14,450 bases of DNA. It comes from Chloroflexota bacterium. GTDB taxonomy: Bacteria > Chloroflexota > Limnocylindria > QHBO01. Both the position numbers and the translations under genes were made by a program. The notes beneath the pieces were generated by a model, which was not told the DNA's origin, did no database searches, and saw nothing but the letters and a program-made list of their open reading frames with translations. Numbering within the stretch: position 1 is the first letter of the stretch; every line of letters starts with the position of its first letter. Below are positions 6,824 through 13,146 of the stretch, one piece after another. The stretch is taken from the NCBI GenBank assembly GCA_024636135.1, contig JAGXHP010000032.1, positions 1 through 14,450 of the forward strand, read 5' to 3'.

Positions 6824-8347
6824 GTGCCAATCGAGCAGACGATCATCGCCGGAACGGCCCTTCTCGCCGGTCTGCTCATCGTTGCGATCATGCTGGCGGG
6901 CCGTCGCGTGACGGCCCCCGACCACGAGCAGCGCTCGCTGGAGATCGGATCGCGCACGCCGTCCGCCGCCGCCGCCGTCGATGACCGGGCTCCGGCAACG
7001 ACCCTGCGCGTCGTCTGGTGGCTCACGATCACCATCGTGCTGCTCGGGGTGGGTATCAGCGGTTCGTTCGCCGCAGACCAGGCACCCATCTTCCTGCTCG
7101 GCGCCGCGGCCGTTGTGACGGTTGTGATCTTCCACGAGTTGCTCGGATCGGGCGCCGACGCTCGATTCCTGCGGTTCGCCGAAGCCGTCGCGGCCGTGAT
7201 CCTGATCGCCGGGCTGCTGGCGCTGACCGGCTTTGCATCCTCGCCGTTCGCCATGCTCTTCGCGCTCGTCTCGGTCGCCGCCGCTCTCGCCTACGGGCCA
7301 CGAGCCGGTGCGACGGCGGTCGTCTTGGGAAGCGCAGCTTTCGGCGCCATTCTCTTCCTCGATCCGCGCCTCACGACCTACGGTCCGGACGATGTGCTTC
7401 AGCTCTCGATCGGCCTCGGGGCGACGTGGCTGCTCACGTTCGTTGCGATTGCCTATGCCGGCCGGCAGCGTCGGGCCATGGCGCGCGCCATCGAGCAGGC
7501 CCGCACGGACCCGCTGACGAGTCTCTTCAATCGTGCCCAGCTCTACGTCACACTTGATCAGGAAGTGAGTCGCACACGGCGCAGTGACCGCGGGTTCTGC
7601 GTGCTCATGATCGACCTCGATGGGCTGAAGGCGATCAACGACGACGGGGGCCACCTCCGCGGCGACGAGGTCCTTCGGGCAATCGGGCGAGTGATCCATC
7701 ACTCGATCCGGACCGTCGACAGCGCCTACCGCTATGGCGGAGATGAATTCGTCGTCCTGCTCCCTGAGACCGATATCGTGGGCGCGTTCGTCGTGGCCGA
7801 GAAGATTCGGCTCGGAGCCGAGGAGGTTGGTCTCGCCATGAGCGACGTCGGACCAGATCCGTTGACGAGCGTGAGCATCGGGCTGGTCTCCCATCCGGAG
7901 GATGGCAGGTCGGGCGAAGAGCTCATGGCCGCGGCCGATCGGGCCATGTACCAGGCCAAGCGGCTCGGCAAGAACCAGATCAGCGGCAATCCGCGGCCGC
8001 GGCCGGCCCTCCTCTCTCGGCGCACGCCGGACGTGGTCGAGCCTGCGGCCCCGCCGGCTCCCAATGTCGAATCGCCTCCGTCGGAAAGCCCCCCCCGCGC
8101 AGCATCCGCCGCACCGGTGGCACCGCGCGCCGATCGCGCGTTCGCCGTCGAGCTTGGGCCGGTCATCGTCGACGAGGCCCCATCTTCAACCAAGGAGGAG
8201 GAGGACGACGCCGACCCGCAGGAGGTCAGGCGACGCATCGTCAGCGCCAGTCGGTCGTTCGATCCCGATCACCAGATCCGGAGGGCGATGGACGCCTTCC
8301 TCTCGCCGACCGCCTCCGACGCGGATCGTCCGGCGCCGGATCATTGA
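6824..8347 (+). CDS. Membrane-bound diguanylate cyclase (GGDEF domain)
   Basis: The enzyme condenses two GTP into cyclic di-GMP. Its 507 residues start at GTG 6824 behind a good Shine-Dalgarno site. One helix lies near residues 5-25, then after a short soluble stretch about six more lie between 62 and 215, giving a membrane sensor region I cannot assign to a named family. The GGDEF domain covers about 225-385: DPLTSLFNR, MIDLDGLKAIND, and the intact GGDEF active site at 305-309. An RxxD inhibitory site (RTVD, 296-299) is spaced five residues before it, so product feedback inhibition is expected. Residues about 388-470 are rich in Pro, Ala, Ser and acidic residues and are probably disordered, followed by a short charged segment. 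No EAL or HD-GYP partner is in view. It is divergent from the LCP gene and converges on the DUF3048 gene with 12 bp between stops. Confidence 0.93.
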   Translation: MPIEQTIIAGTALLAGLLIVAIMLAGRRVTAPDHEQRSLEIGSRTPSAAAAVDDRAPATTLRVVWWLTITIVLLGVGISGSFAADQAPIFLLGAAAVVTVVIFHELLGSGADARFLRFAEAVAAVILIAGLLALTGFASSPFAMLFALVSVAAALAYGPRAGATAVVLGSAAFGAILFLDPRLTTYGPDDVLQLSIGLGATWLLTFVAIAYAGRQRRAMARAIEQARTDPLTSLFNRAQLYVTLDQEVSRTRRSDRGFCVLMIDLDGLKAINDDGGHLRGDEVLRAIGRVIHHSIRTVDSAYRYGGDEFVVLLPETDIVGAFVVAEKIRLGAEEVGLAMSDVGPDPLTSVSIGLVSHPEDGRSGEELMAAADRAMYQAKRLGKNQISGNPRPRPALLSRRTPDVVEPAAPPAPNVESPPSESPPRAASAAPVAPRADRAFAVELGPVIVDEAPSSTKEEEDDADPQEVRRRIVSASRSFDPDHQIRRAMDAFLSPTASDADRPAPDH

Positions 8348-8393
8348 TCACGACCGGGATCAGTTCTCGCTGAGTCCCGTCCCGAGCGGGACG
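8345..8393. terminator. Possible terminator structures between convergent genes
   Basis: The two facing stop codons lie in a short inverted repeat, TGATC (8345-8349) and GATCA (8358-8362). A stronger hairpin, CGTCCC-GAGC-GGGACG, spans 8378-8393, 30 bp past the GGDEF stop and inside the 3' end of the DUF3048 gene. It lacks a U tract, so intrinsic termination is doubtful. Confidence 0.22.
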
Positions 8394-9499
8394 ATCTCCC
8401 ACCACACGCGCCCGGGCGGCAGGATCACCGGCTCCTGAGTGTCGGCGTACGTCCAACGCGTCACGTCCTCGGCGCCCGACCGTTCCCAGCGGACGTCATG
8501 AGCCTGGCCGTCGACGTAGATCACGCCGTCGCCACTCCCGACGAGGTGCTGGAATCGACGAGGGAACCCGCCCGGGTCGTTCTCCCCGACGAGCACGTCC
8601 TGCTCAACGATCTGGACGACGATCGTTCGTGCGCTGAGCCGTTCGCCGCTCAGCCGATCGGTGTTCGGGGCGCCGGCGTCGGTGCGGAGCCAGGCGCCGG
8701 CATCGCCGTCCCACTCCCAGCCGAACCGCCAGAAGCTGGCGGTCTGCAGGCCGACCGCGCCGACTGCCCTGCCCGCCGGAAGCTCGGGGTCTGCCTCGAA
8801 TACGAACGGGGCACGCACCTCGCCCGCCGCGGCGCCGAGTTGCGCCAGCGCTCCGTCTTCCAGCGCATCACGCGCTGCATCGACGTCGAGATACACGTTG
8901 TGCGGCGCGGCCCAGGGCCCCGCACGGAAGAAGAATCCCCATCCGCCGGTCAGACCATTGGCATACGGCATCTCGAGTCGGTTGAATCGCGCCAGCACCT
9001 TTCCAGCACCCCCGAAATGGAAGGTGACCGCTCGCATCTGCTGCCAGAAATCGATGTTGTAGTAGCGGGCCGATCGAACTGGTCCAACCGCCGCGTCGAC
9101 CGTCTCGCTGCACATGAACACGGCGCCGAAGCGTGTTGTGTCGCCCTCGACCGGTGCCTCAATGACGAGGTCCGCGCGGTTGAGGCCGGACGGCGGCCGA
9201 GCGGTCGGGTTGTTCTCGATCTGAACAAGCATGGGGATCCGGGTGGCCAGGTCGGGATCGCTCACCTCTGTTCCATCCATGGGACACGCGGCGATCGGCG
9301 TCGGTGACGGCGTCGGTGATGGTGAGGCGGAGGGCGACGGCGAGGGTGTTGGCGAGGGGCTCGCCGAGGGCGTGGGCGTGGGGGGTGGGGTCGGCTGCGG
9401 CGAGCCGGTGAGGACCGCGACGCCCAACCCGACGGCGACGGCGAGAAGAAGCAGGCCACCCGCGGCAATGAGCCGAGGGTCGAATCGGCGACGATGCAT
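8360..9499 (-). CDS. Membrane-anchored DUF3048 (YerB-like) protein
   Basis: The function of this family is unknown; B. subtilis YerB is a lipoprotein member. I start at ATG 9499 (379 residues, MHRRRFDPRL); a longer in-frame reading to 9631 would run through the promoter and into the divergent gene. Residues 10-31 form one hydrophobic helix behind an Arg-rich head, so the rest should be outside the membrane. Residues 34-69 are almost pure Pro, Ser and Thr, a wall-spanning type of linker. The DUF3048 N-terminal domain follows from about residue 80: QIENNPTARPPSGLNRADLV, EAPVEGDTTRFGAVF, VGPVRSARYYNID and HFGGAGKVL. The C-terminal DUF3048 domain takes up about 250-375, ending ILPPGRVWWEIVP. There is no lipobox at the N-terminus. 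The call is strong at family level; I cannot give a role. Confidence 0.9.
   Translation of the reverse strand: MHRRRFDPRLIAAGGLLLLAVAVGLGVAVLTGSPQPTPPPTPTPSASPSPTPSPSPSASPSPTPSPTPIAACPMDGTEVSDPDLATRIPMLVQIENNPTARPPSGLNRADLVIEAPVEGDTTRFGAVFMCSETVDAAVGPVRSARYYNIDFWQQMRAVTFHFGGAGKVLARFNRLEMPYANGLTGGWGFFFRAGPWAAPHNVYLDVDAARDALEDGALAQLGAAAGEVRAPFVFEADPELPAGRAVGAVGLQTASFWRFGWEWDGDAGAWLRTDAGAPNTDRLSGERLSARTIVVQIVEQDVLVGENDPGGFPRRFQHLVGSGDGVIYVDGQAHDVRWERSGAEDVTRWTYADTQEPVILPPGRVWWEIVPLGTGLSEN
9293..9400 (-). repeat. Degenerate hexanucleotide repeat coding the Pro/Ser/Thr linker
   Basis: This stretch encodes alternating Pro-Ser and Pro-Thr pairs (residues 34-69 of the DUF3048 protein) with a roughly 6-bp period, so the plus strand is strongly G-rich. 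Such tracts can vary in copy number by slippage, always in multiples of two residues without breaking the frame. Confidence 0.6.
9368..9390 (+). other. Canonical G-quadruplex motif on the template strand of the DUF3048 gene
   Basis: Four G runs fit the G3+N1-7 rule: GGG 9368-9370, GGG 9374-9376, six G at 9380-9385 and four G at 9387-9390, with loops of 3, 3 and 1 nt. The motif lies on the strand that RNA polymerase reads for the DUF3048 gene, within its first 140 bp. It may simply follow from proline codons. Confidence 0.5.
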
Positions 9500-9507
9500 G
9501 GCGTGAG

Positions 9508-9513
9508 ATGCTA
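9508..9513 (-). promoter_or_regulatory. -10 element of the DUF3048 gene (leaderless)
   Basis: The minus strand reads TAGCAT (TAnnnT), followed by 8 nt and then ATG 9499. Transcription should begin at or within a base or two of the ATG. No Shine-Dalgarno sequence is present. Confidence 0.5.
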
Positions 9514-9546
9514 GCGGTTGCTTCGGAGCGCCGAGTGGATCCGCTG

Positions 9547-9552
9547 TAGACT
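9547..9552 (+). promoter_or_regulatory. -10 element of the PLP-enzyme operon (leaderless)
   Basis: TAGACT (TAnnnT) is followed by 8 nt and ATG 9561, mirroring the DUF3048 promoter on the other strand. The two -10 elements are only 33 bp apart, so the promoters overlap back to back. No good -35 or Shine-Dalgarno sequence is visible. Confidence 0.5.
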
Positions 9553-9560
9553 CGCTTCTG

Positions 9561-10742
9561 ATGCTTGGCTTCTCCACGCGCGCCATCCGCGCGTCCAGCC
9601 GCGCCCCCGAAGCGCCCCAGCCGCCGGTCAACGTGCCGATCTACCAGACGAGCACGTTCGAGGTAGGCAGTGCGACCGAGCTGGCCGACCTCCTCGAGTT
9701 CGCCACGCCAGGCCACTCGTACTCCCGCTACTCGAACCCGACGCACGCCGCGCTCGAGGACGCGCTCGCCGACCTGGAGGGGGCCGAGGCGGCACTCGTT
9801 ACCGCATCCGGGATGGCGGCGATGCACGCCGTCCTCCTTTCCGCGCTGCGCGCCGGCGACGAGCTGCTCATTCCCCGGGCCGTGTACGGCGGGATGGTCG
9901 GCCTGGCCACGTCGGTCCTCGAGCGATCGGGCATCGGGCACCGATCCGTCGACACCACCGATGCCGATGCCGTCGAGGCGGCGATCGGCGAGCGGACGCG
10001 GCTGCTGTGGCTTGAGACGATCAGCAATCCGACGACGGCTGTGGCCGACATCCGCCACCTGTCGGAACTCGCCCACCGCCGCGACGTCATGGTGGTCGTG
10101 GACAGCACGTTTGCGTCACCCTTCCTCGCCAATCCGCTCAACCTGGGCGCGGACCTTGTTGTCCACTCCACAACGAAGTACATCGGCGGGCATTCGGACC
10201 TGACCGGAGGGGCCGTCGTCGGCAGCGCGGAGCATGTGACAGCCGCACGTCACGTGGCGATCACGGTTGGCGGCAATGCGGCACCGCTCGAGGCGTTCCT
10301 GGCCCTTCGAGGACTCAAGACCCTCGCTCTGCGCATGGAGCGCCACTCGGCAAACGCCCTGGCGGTTGCCGCCGCGCTCGAGGTGGCGCCGGGCATCGCA
10401 TCCGTGCGATACCCCGGCCTGGCCTCGCATCCGCAGCACGAGCTCGCGATGCGCACCCTGCGGGATGGCATGGCGGGCGGAATGCTCGCTGTGGAGCTGG
10501 ACGGTGGCCGGGCGAGCGGCGAACGGTTTTTGGACCGCGTCCGCGTCGCGGTCCATGCCACGAGCCTCGGAAGCGTCGAGACGCTCGTGAGCCACCCTGC
10601 GAGTTCATCGCACCGTCAGCTCGATGACGCCGGCCTGGCGGCCGCGGGCCTCGCACCTGGCATGATCCGGGTGTCCGTCGGTCTCGAGGATGCTGCGGAC
10701 CTGGTCGAGGATCTCGTCGGCGCAGCCCGCCCACCGACGTGA
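9561..10742 (+). CDS. Cys/Met-metabolism PLP-dependent enzyme (cystathionine gamma-synthase/lyase group)
   Basis: This fold-type I PLP enzyme of trans-sulfuration forms or breaks C-S bonds in cystathionine, homocysteine or methionine. It is 393 residues, the usual length. Visible landmarks: YSRYSNPT (54-61), which contacts the PLP phosphate of the partner subunit; SGMAAM (83-88), the phosphate loop; ISNPTTAVADI (154-164); Asp181 in VVVDSTFASP, which pairs with the PLP ring nitrogen; and Lys206 in HSTTKYIGGHSD, the PLP Schiff-base lysine. The YGG motif (109-111) has Gly where methionine gamma-lyases carry their active-site Cys, which argues against that activity. Gamma-synthase, gamma-lyase, beta-lyase and O-acylhomoserine sulfhydrylase cannot be separated with confidence. 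ATG 9561 follows a leaderless-type promoter. The stop overlaps the ResB start by 4 bases. Confidence 0.92.
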   Translation: MLGFSTRAIRASSRAPEAPQPPVNVPIYQTSTFEVGSATELADLLEFATPGHSYSRYSNPTHAALEDALADLEGAEAALVTASGMAAMHAVLLSALRAGDELLIPRAVYGGMVGLATSVLERSGIGHRSVDTTDADAVEAAIGERTRLLWLETISNPTTAVADIRHLSELAHRRDVMVVVDSTFASPFLANPLNLGADLVVHSTTKYIGGHSDLTGGAVVGSAEHVTAARHVAITVGGNAAPLEAFLALRGLKTLALRMERHSANALAVAAALEVAPGIASVRYPGLASHPQHELAMRTLRDGMAGGMLAVELDGGRASGERFLDRVRVAVHATSLGSVETLVSHPASSSHRQLDDAGLAAAGLAPGMIRVSVGLEDAADLVEDLVGAARPPT

Positions 10743-11980
10743 CTTCGGGGCGCGCCGTCGCAGCGCAGCCGCGTGCCGACCGACTGACGCGATCCGTCGA
10801 GCGATGGCTTCGTGCCGCCGGCGACGCACGCATCGGGCTCGGTCTCCTGCTGCTGACCGGCGCCGTCAACGGAATGGCAGCCTTTCTTCCCGGCGGACCG
10901 GCGTTGCTCGACGTGTGGCCGTACGCCGTGCTGCTCGGCCTGCTCGCGTTGAGCGGCGTTGCCGCTGTCGCCGTTCGGGCGCCGACGGTGTGGACCGAGT
11001 GGCGCCGACCGACGCCGGTACAGGCGGCCGCCGGGACGCTGAGGCTCGAGCTGCCGAGCACGTCGCTCGAGCGCTCGGAGCGAGTCCTGGGGGCGGCGGG
11101 CTACCGTACCCGCAGCGAGGTGAGTGGCGAGCGATGGGCGGTCCATGGCGTGCGTCGCGGGTGGTCACGTTTCGCAGGCCTGATGAGCCACCTCGCCATC
11201 GTGGTCGTGGTTCTTGGCGCGGCCATCGGCTCGGCATCGGGGTCGGAGGTGGTCTTCTCGTTGCTGGGCGGCGAGCAGGCGCTGCTTGATGCACCGCGTC
11301 CCGGGTTCGCGTCCGCGGTGCGGCTCGAGGAGCTGGATGCGGAGTTCGGGCCTGACTCTCGTCCGAGCCGCCTGGACACCACCGTGACCTTTCTGCGTGG
11401 GGGATCGGCCGTGCGAGAGGCGGTCCTCCGGGTGAACGAGCCCGGCGAGTTCGACGGCTACCTCGTGCACGCATGGACGTATGGTCCGGCGGTGATGCTG
11501 CGTGTCACGACCCTCGGAGGCAGCTCGCTGCTCGACGCCTCGGTGCCACTCGATGGAACGCGCGGCGGGAGGGCCGTCGGCTCCGCGGAACTCCCGACGG
11601 CGGGCGTGACCCTGGGGCTGTCGCTGACCGACGGGGCCACGAATGAGCTCGGGGTCAGCGTGGTGGGGCCGGACGGTCTGCGCGACACGGCTCGGCTGGT
11701 CCCGGGGGAACGTGCACGCATCGGGCCAGTAGAGGTGAGCCTACGGGGCTTCGACGCCTGGGTCACGTTCGTGTCGCGACGTGATCCGGGTCTGCTGGTC
11801 CTATTTGGCGGTGCCGCCGCGCTGTGCGTCTCCCTGGTCCTGGCCTTCTGGATGCCGCGGCGTCGACTGACCCTGCGCGGGACCGCGGCGAGCACGCAAC
11901 TGCTCTTCCGCGGCGAGCGCTTCGATCGCCCCGAGGCGGAGCTCGCCCGCCTCCGGGCCGAGTTCGGGACATCGAGATGA
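10739..11980 (+). CDS. resB: ResB-like cytochrome c biogenesis protein
   Basis: ResB (Ccs1) works with ResC/CcsA in System II to carry heme and attach it to apocytochrome c outside the membrane. GTG 10739 overlaps the preceding TGA (GTGA). The 413 residues show the ResB layout: helices near 31-50, 59-80 and 144-166, a large external domain, and a last helix near 351-372. His151 in LMSHLAIVVVVLGAAIGS matches the conserved histidine of that helix in ResB. The external domain has VNEPGEFDGYLVHAWTYGP, the family's VNxPxxxxGxxxYQ region, and the end reads TFVSRRDPGLLVLFGG, the family's DPG motif before the last helix. It is shorter than well-known ResB proteins, which exceed 500 residues. No ResC/CcsA gene or c-type cytochrome is in the window, so the partner must lie elsewhere. 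Its stop overlaps the next start (ATGA). Confidence 0.85.
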   Translation: MTSGRAVAAQPRADRLTRSVERWLRAAGDARIGLGLLLLTGAVNGMAAFLPGGPALLDVWPYAVLLGLLALSGVAAVAVRAPTVWTEWRRPTPVQAAAGTLRLELPSTSLERSERVLGAAGYRTRSEVSGERWAVHGVRRGWSRFAGLMSHLAIVVVVLGAAIGSASGSEVVFSLLGGEQALLDAPRPGFASAVRLEELDAEFGPDSRPSRLDTTVTFLRGGSAVREAVLRVNEPGEFDGYLVHAWTYGPAVMLRVTTLGGSSLLDASVPLDGTRGGRAVGSAELPTAGVTLGLSLTDGATNELGVSVVGPDGLRDTARLVPGERARIGPVEVSLRGFDAWVTFVSRRDPGLLVLFGGAAALCVSLVLAFWMPRRRLTLRGTAASTQLLFRGERFDRPEAELARLRAEFGTSR

Positions 11981-12984
11981 CCAGCGTGCTCGACCTGTGG
12001 CGCGTTCTCGATCCAGAAGCCAGGTTGATCTCCGGCTCGACAGAGCTGTTGGCGCGACCCGTCCGCGGGGTCAATCGGACACGGGCCGGACCGCCCCACC
12101 TGCCCACGTTCGGGAACAGTGAGCTGCTGATCGCCGACTCCTCCATCGTGGCCGGCGCGTCAGTCGAGGCCGTGATCGCCGCCATTGCCGATGCGGATGT
12201 TCGCCCATCCGCCGTCTGGGTCGCGGACGCATCCGAGACCGATCTCGAGCCGAGCGCGTCGCCGCTCCCCGTGATCGCCGGGGCAGGCAGTGCGTCCGCT
12301 GTCGCTGCCGCGGCCTCGCGGCATCTCGAGCACGAGGACGAGGAGCTGCGGGCTATCTCGGCCTCCCTTCGGCTGGCAGCGGCCGAGGCAGCGCTCACTG
12401 ATCCACAGCCCTCGGCTCCCGCCGGCGTGGTTGCCTCTCGATTGCGCCGCGGGATCGCGGTCGCGGTCGACGGTGGGCTTGTGGCTCTCAACCCACGGCC
12501 GGCGGGCCGGGCGCTGGCGACCCGCTTTGCCGCCATGCATTCCCGCCTTCTCGCGGAGCGCTCGGCCGTCGTCGCAGCCGCTCGCCACACGCGAGACGGC
12601 CTGTGGGTGCTCGAGCGCCCGATCGATCCGGGGGCGACGGCCTGGTTGTTCGATGATCTGCCCCTGGCCGCGCTGGACGGGGTGGGGCTGGATGCATTGG
12701 CCCTGACGCTGCGGGCACTGCTGCGGCGACGATCGCCTGAGCCGGCGCGCGCCCGCGGGCTGCCGAAGGGGGTGCCGTCGACCGGTGATTCGCTGCACGA
12801 CACCCTGCTGGCCGTCGCGCGGGCAAATGGTCGGATCGCGCCGGCCGCCCGCGCCCTCGGCGTGCATCGGAACACCGTGCTGTATCGGATCCGGCGCGGG
12901 GTCACCGAACTCGGCGTGGACCCCCGTCGACCGGAGGATGCATGGCGGATCATGCGGGACGCCCAACGAGACGAGCCGGGGTAG
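11977..12984 (+). CDS. PucR-family transcriptional regulator
   Basis: PucR-type regulators control use of purines and other nitrogen sources, among other targets. The 335 residues start at ATG 11977, overlapping the ResB stop. The C-terminal helix-turn-helix (274-312) is clear: LHDTLLAVARANGRIAPAAR followed by LGVHRNTVLYRIRR, the HxNTxxYRxxR signature of the PucR C-terminal domain. Residues 4-85 resemble a shrunken PucR N-terminal sensor domain (VLDLWRVLDPEARLISGS, RPVRGV, ELLIAD). The middle (about 120-245) is Ala-rich and helical and shorter than the CdaR/GGDEF-like or GAF domains often found there; I cannot assign it. The gene ends 162 bp before glnA on the same strand, so glnA or the gene's own operon are natural targets. 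That is an inference from position; the helix-turn-helix call is firm. Confidence 0.85.
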   Translation: MTSVLDLWRVLDPEARLISGSTELLARPVRGVNRTRAGPPHLPTFGNSELLIADSSIVAGASVEAVIAAIADADVRPSAVWVADASETDLEPSASPLPVIAGAGSASAVAAAASRHLEHEDEELRAISASLRLAAAEAALTDPQPSAPAGVVASRLRRGIAVAVDGGLVALNPRPAGRALATRFAAMHSRLLAERSAVVAAARHTRDGLWVLERPIDPGATAWLFDDLPLAALDGVGLDALALTLRALLRRRSPEPARARGLPKGVPSTGDSLHDTLLAVARANGRIAPAARALGVHRNTVLYRIRRGVTELGVDPRRPEDAWRIMRDAQRDEPG

Positions 12985-13030
12985 TCCGGGTTCAGCTCCC
13001 GAATCGTGAGGATGACCAATCTCGTGGGTG

Positions 13031-13049
13031 ATTGTGCAGTGTGCACATT
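13031..13049. promoter_or_regulatory. 19-bp imperfect inverted repeat upstream of glnA
   Basis: ATTGTGCA and TGCACATT flank GTG; seven of eight arm positions pair. The right half contains the perfect 8-bp palindrome TGTGCACA (13040-13047). It lies about 55 bp upstream of the likely glnA -10 element, a position suited to an activator or a looping repressor. It is a candidate site for the adjacent PucR-type regulator. Confidence 0.4.
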
Positions 13050-13083
13050 CATTGGACCCAGATCACACCTCGGGGGCTGGGCG

Positions 13084-13110
13084 TGACGGAACGTCATCGG
13101 ATAGCGTCAT
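13084..13110. promoter_or_regulatory. TGACG-n3-CGTCA inverted repeat plus a third CGTCA at the glnA promoter
   Basis: TGACG (13084-13088) and CGTCA (13092-13096) form a 13-bp inverted repeat. A further copy, CGTCAT (13105-13110), overlaps TAGCGT (13102-13107), the best -10 candidate for glnA. A protein bound here would cover the promoter, so repression is the simplest reading. No experiment or search supports it. Confidence 0.35.
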
Positions 13111-13133
13111 GGCAACCCCATCGTACATGTCTC

Positions 13134-13138
13134 GGAGG
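13134..13138 (+). promoter_or_regulatory. Shine-Dalgarno site that fixes the TTG start of glnA
   Basis: GGAGG lies 8 nt before TTG 13147. In this frame a TAG stands at 13102-13104, and no ATG, GTG or other TTG occurs between it and 13147, so TTG is the only usable start. Confidence 0.8.
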
Positions 13139-13146
13139 CTCCATCT

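Noticed and set aside
6626..7894. Long open frame on the minus strand, antisense to the GGDEF gene
   Set aside because: The translation is charged and repetitive with no recognisable domain, while the plus strand encodes a complete diguanylate cyclase. Long antisense frames are expected in DNA this GC-rich.
9500..9631. Upstream extension of the DUF3048 protein by 44 residues
   Set aside because: It would place the start inside the divergent PLP-enzyme gene and upstream of the -10 element. ATG 9499 directly precedes an Arg-rich head and the anchor helix.
12985..13030. Terminator hairpin after the PucR gene
   Set aside because: The CCGGG copies here are direct rather than inverted repeats, and no stem with a T tract is visible.
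11763..13097. 444-codon minus-strand open frame across resB and pucR
   Set aside because: It is Ser/Arg/Ala-rich without motifs and crosses two well-supported genes and an intergenic region, so it is a shadow frame.
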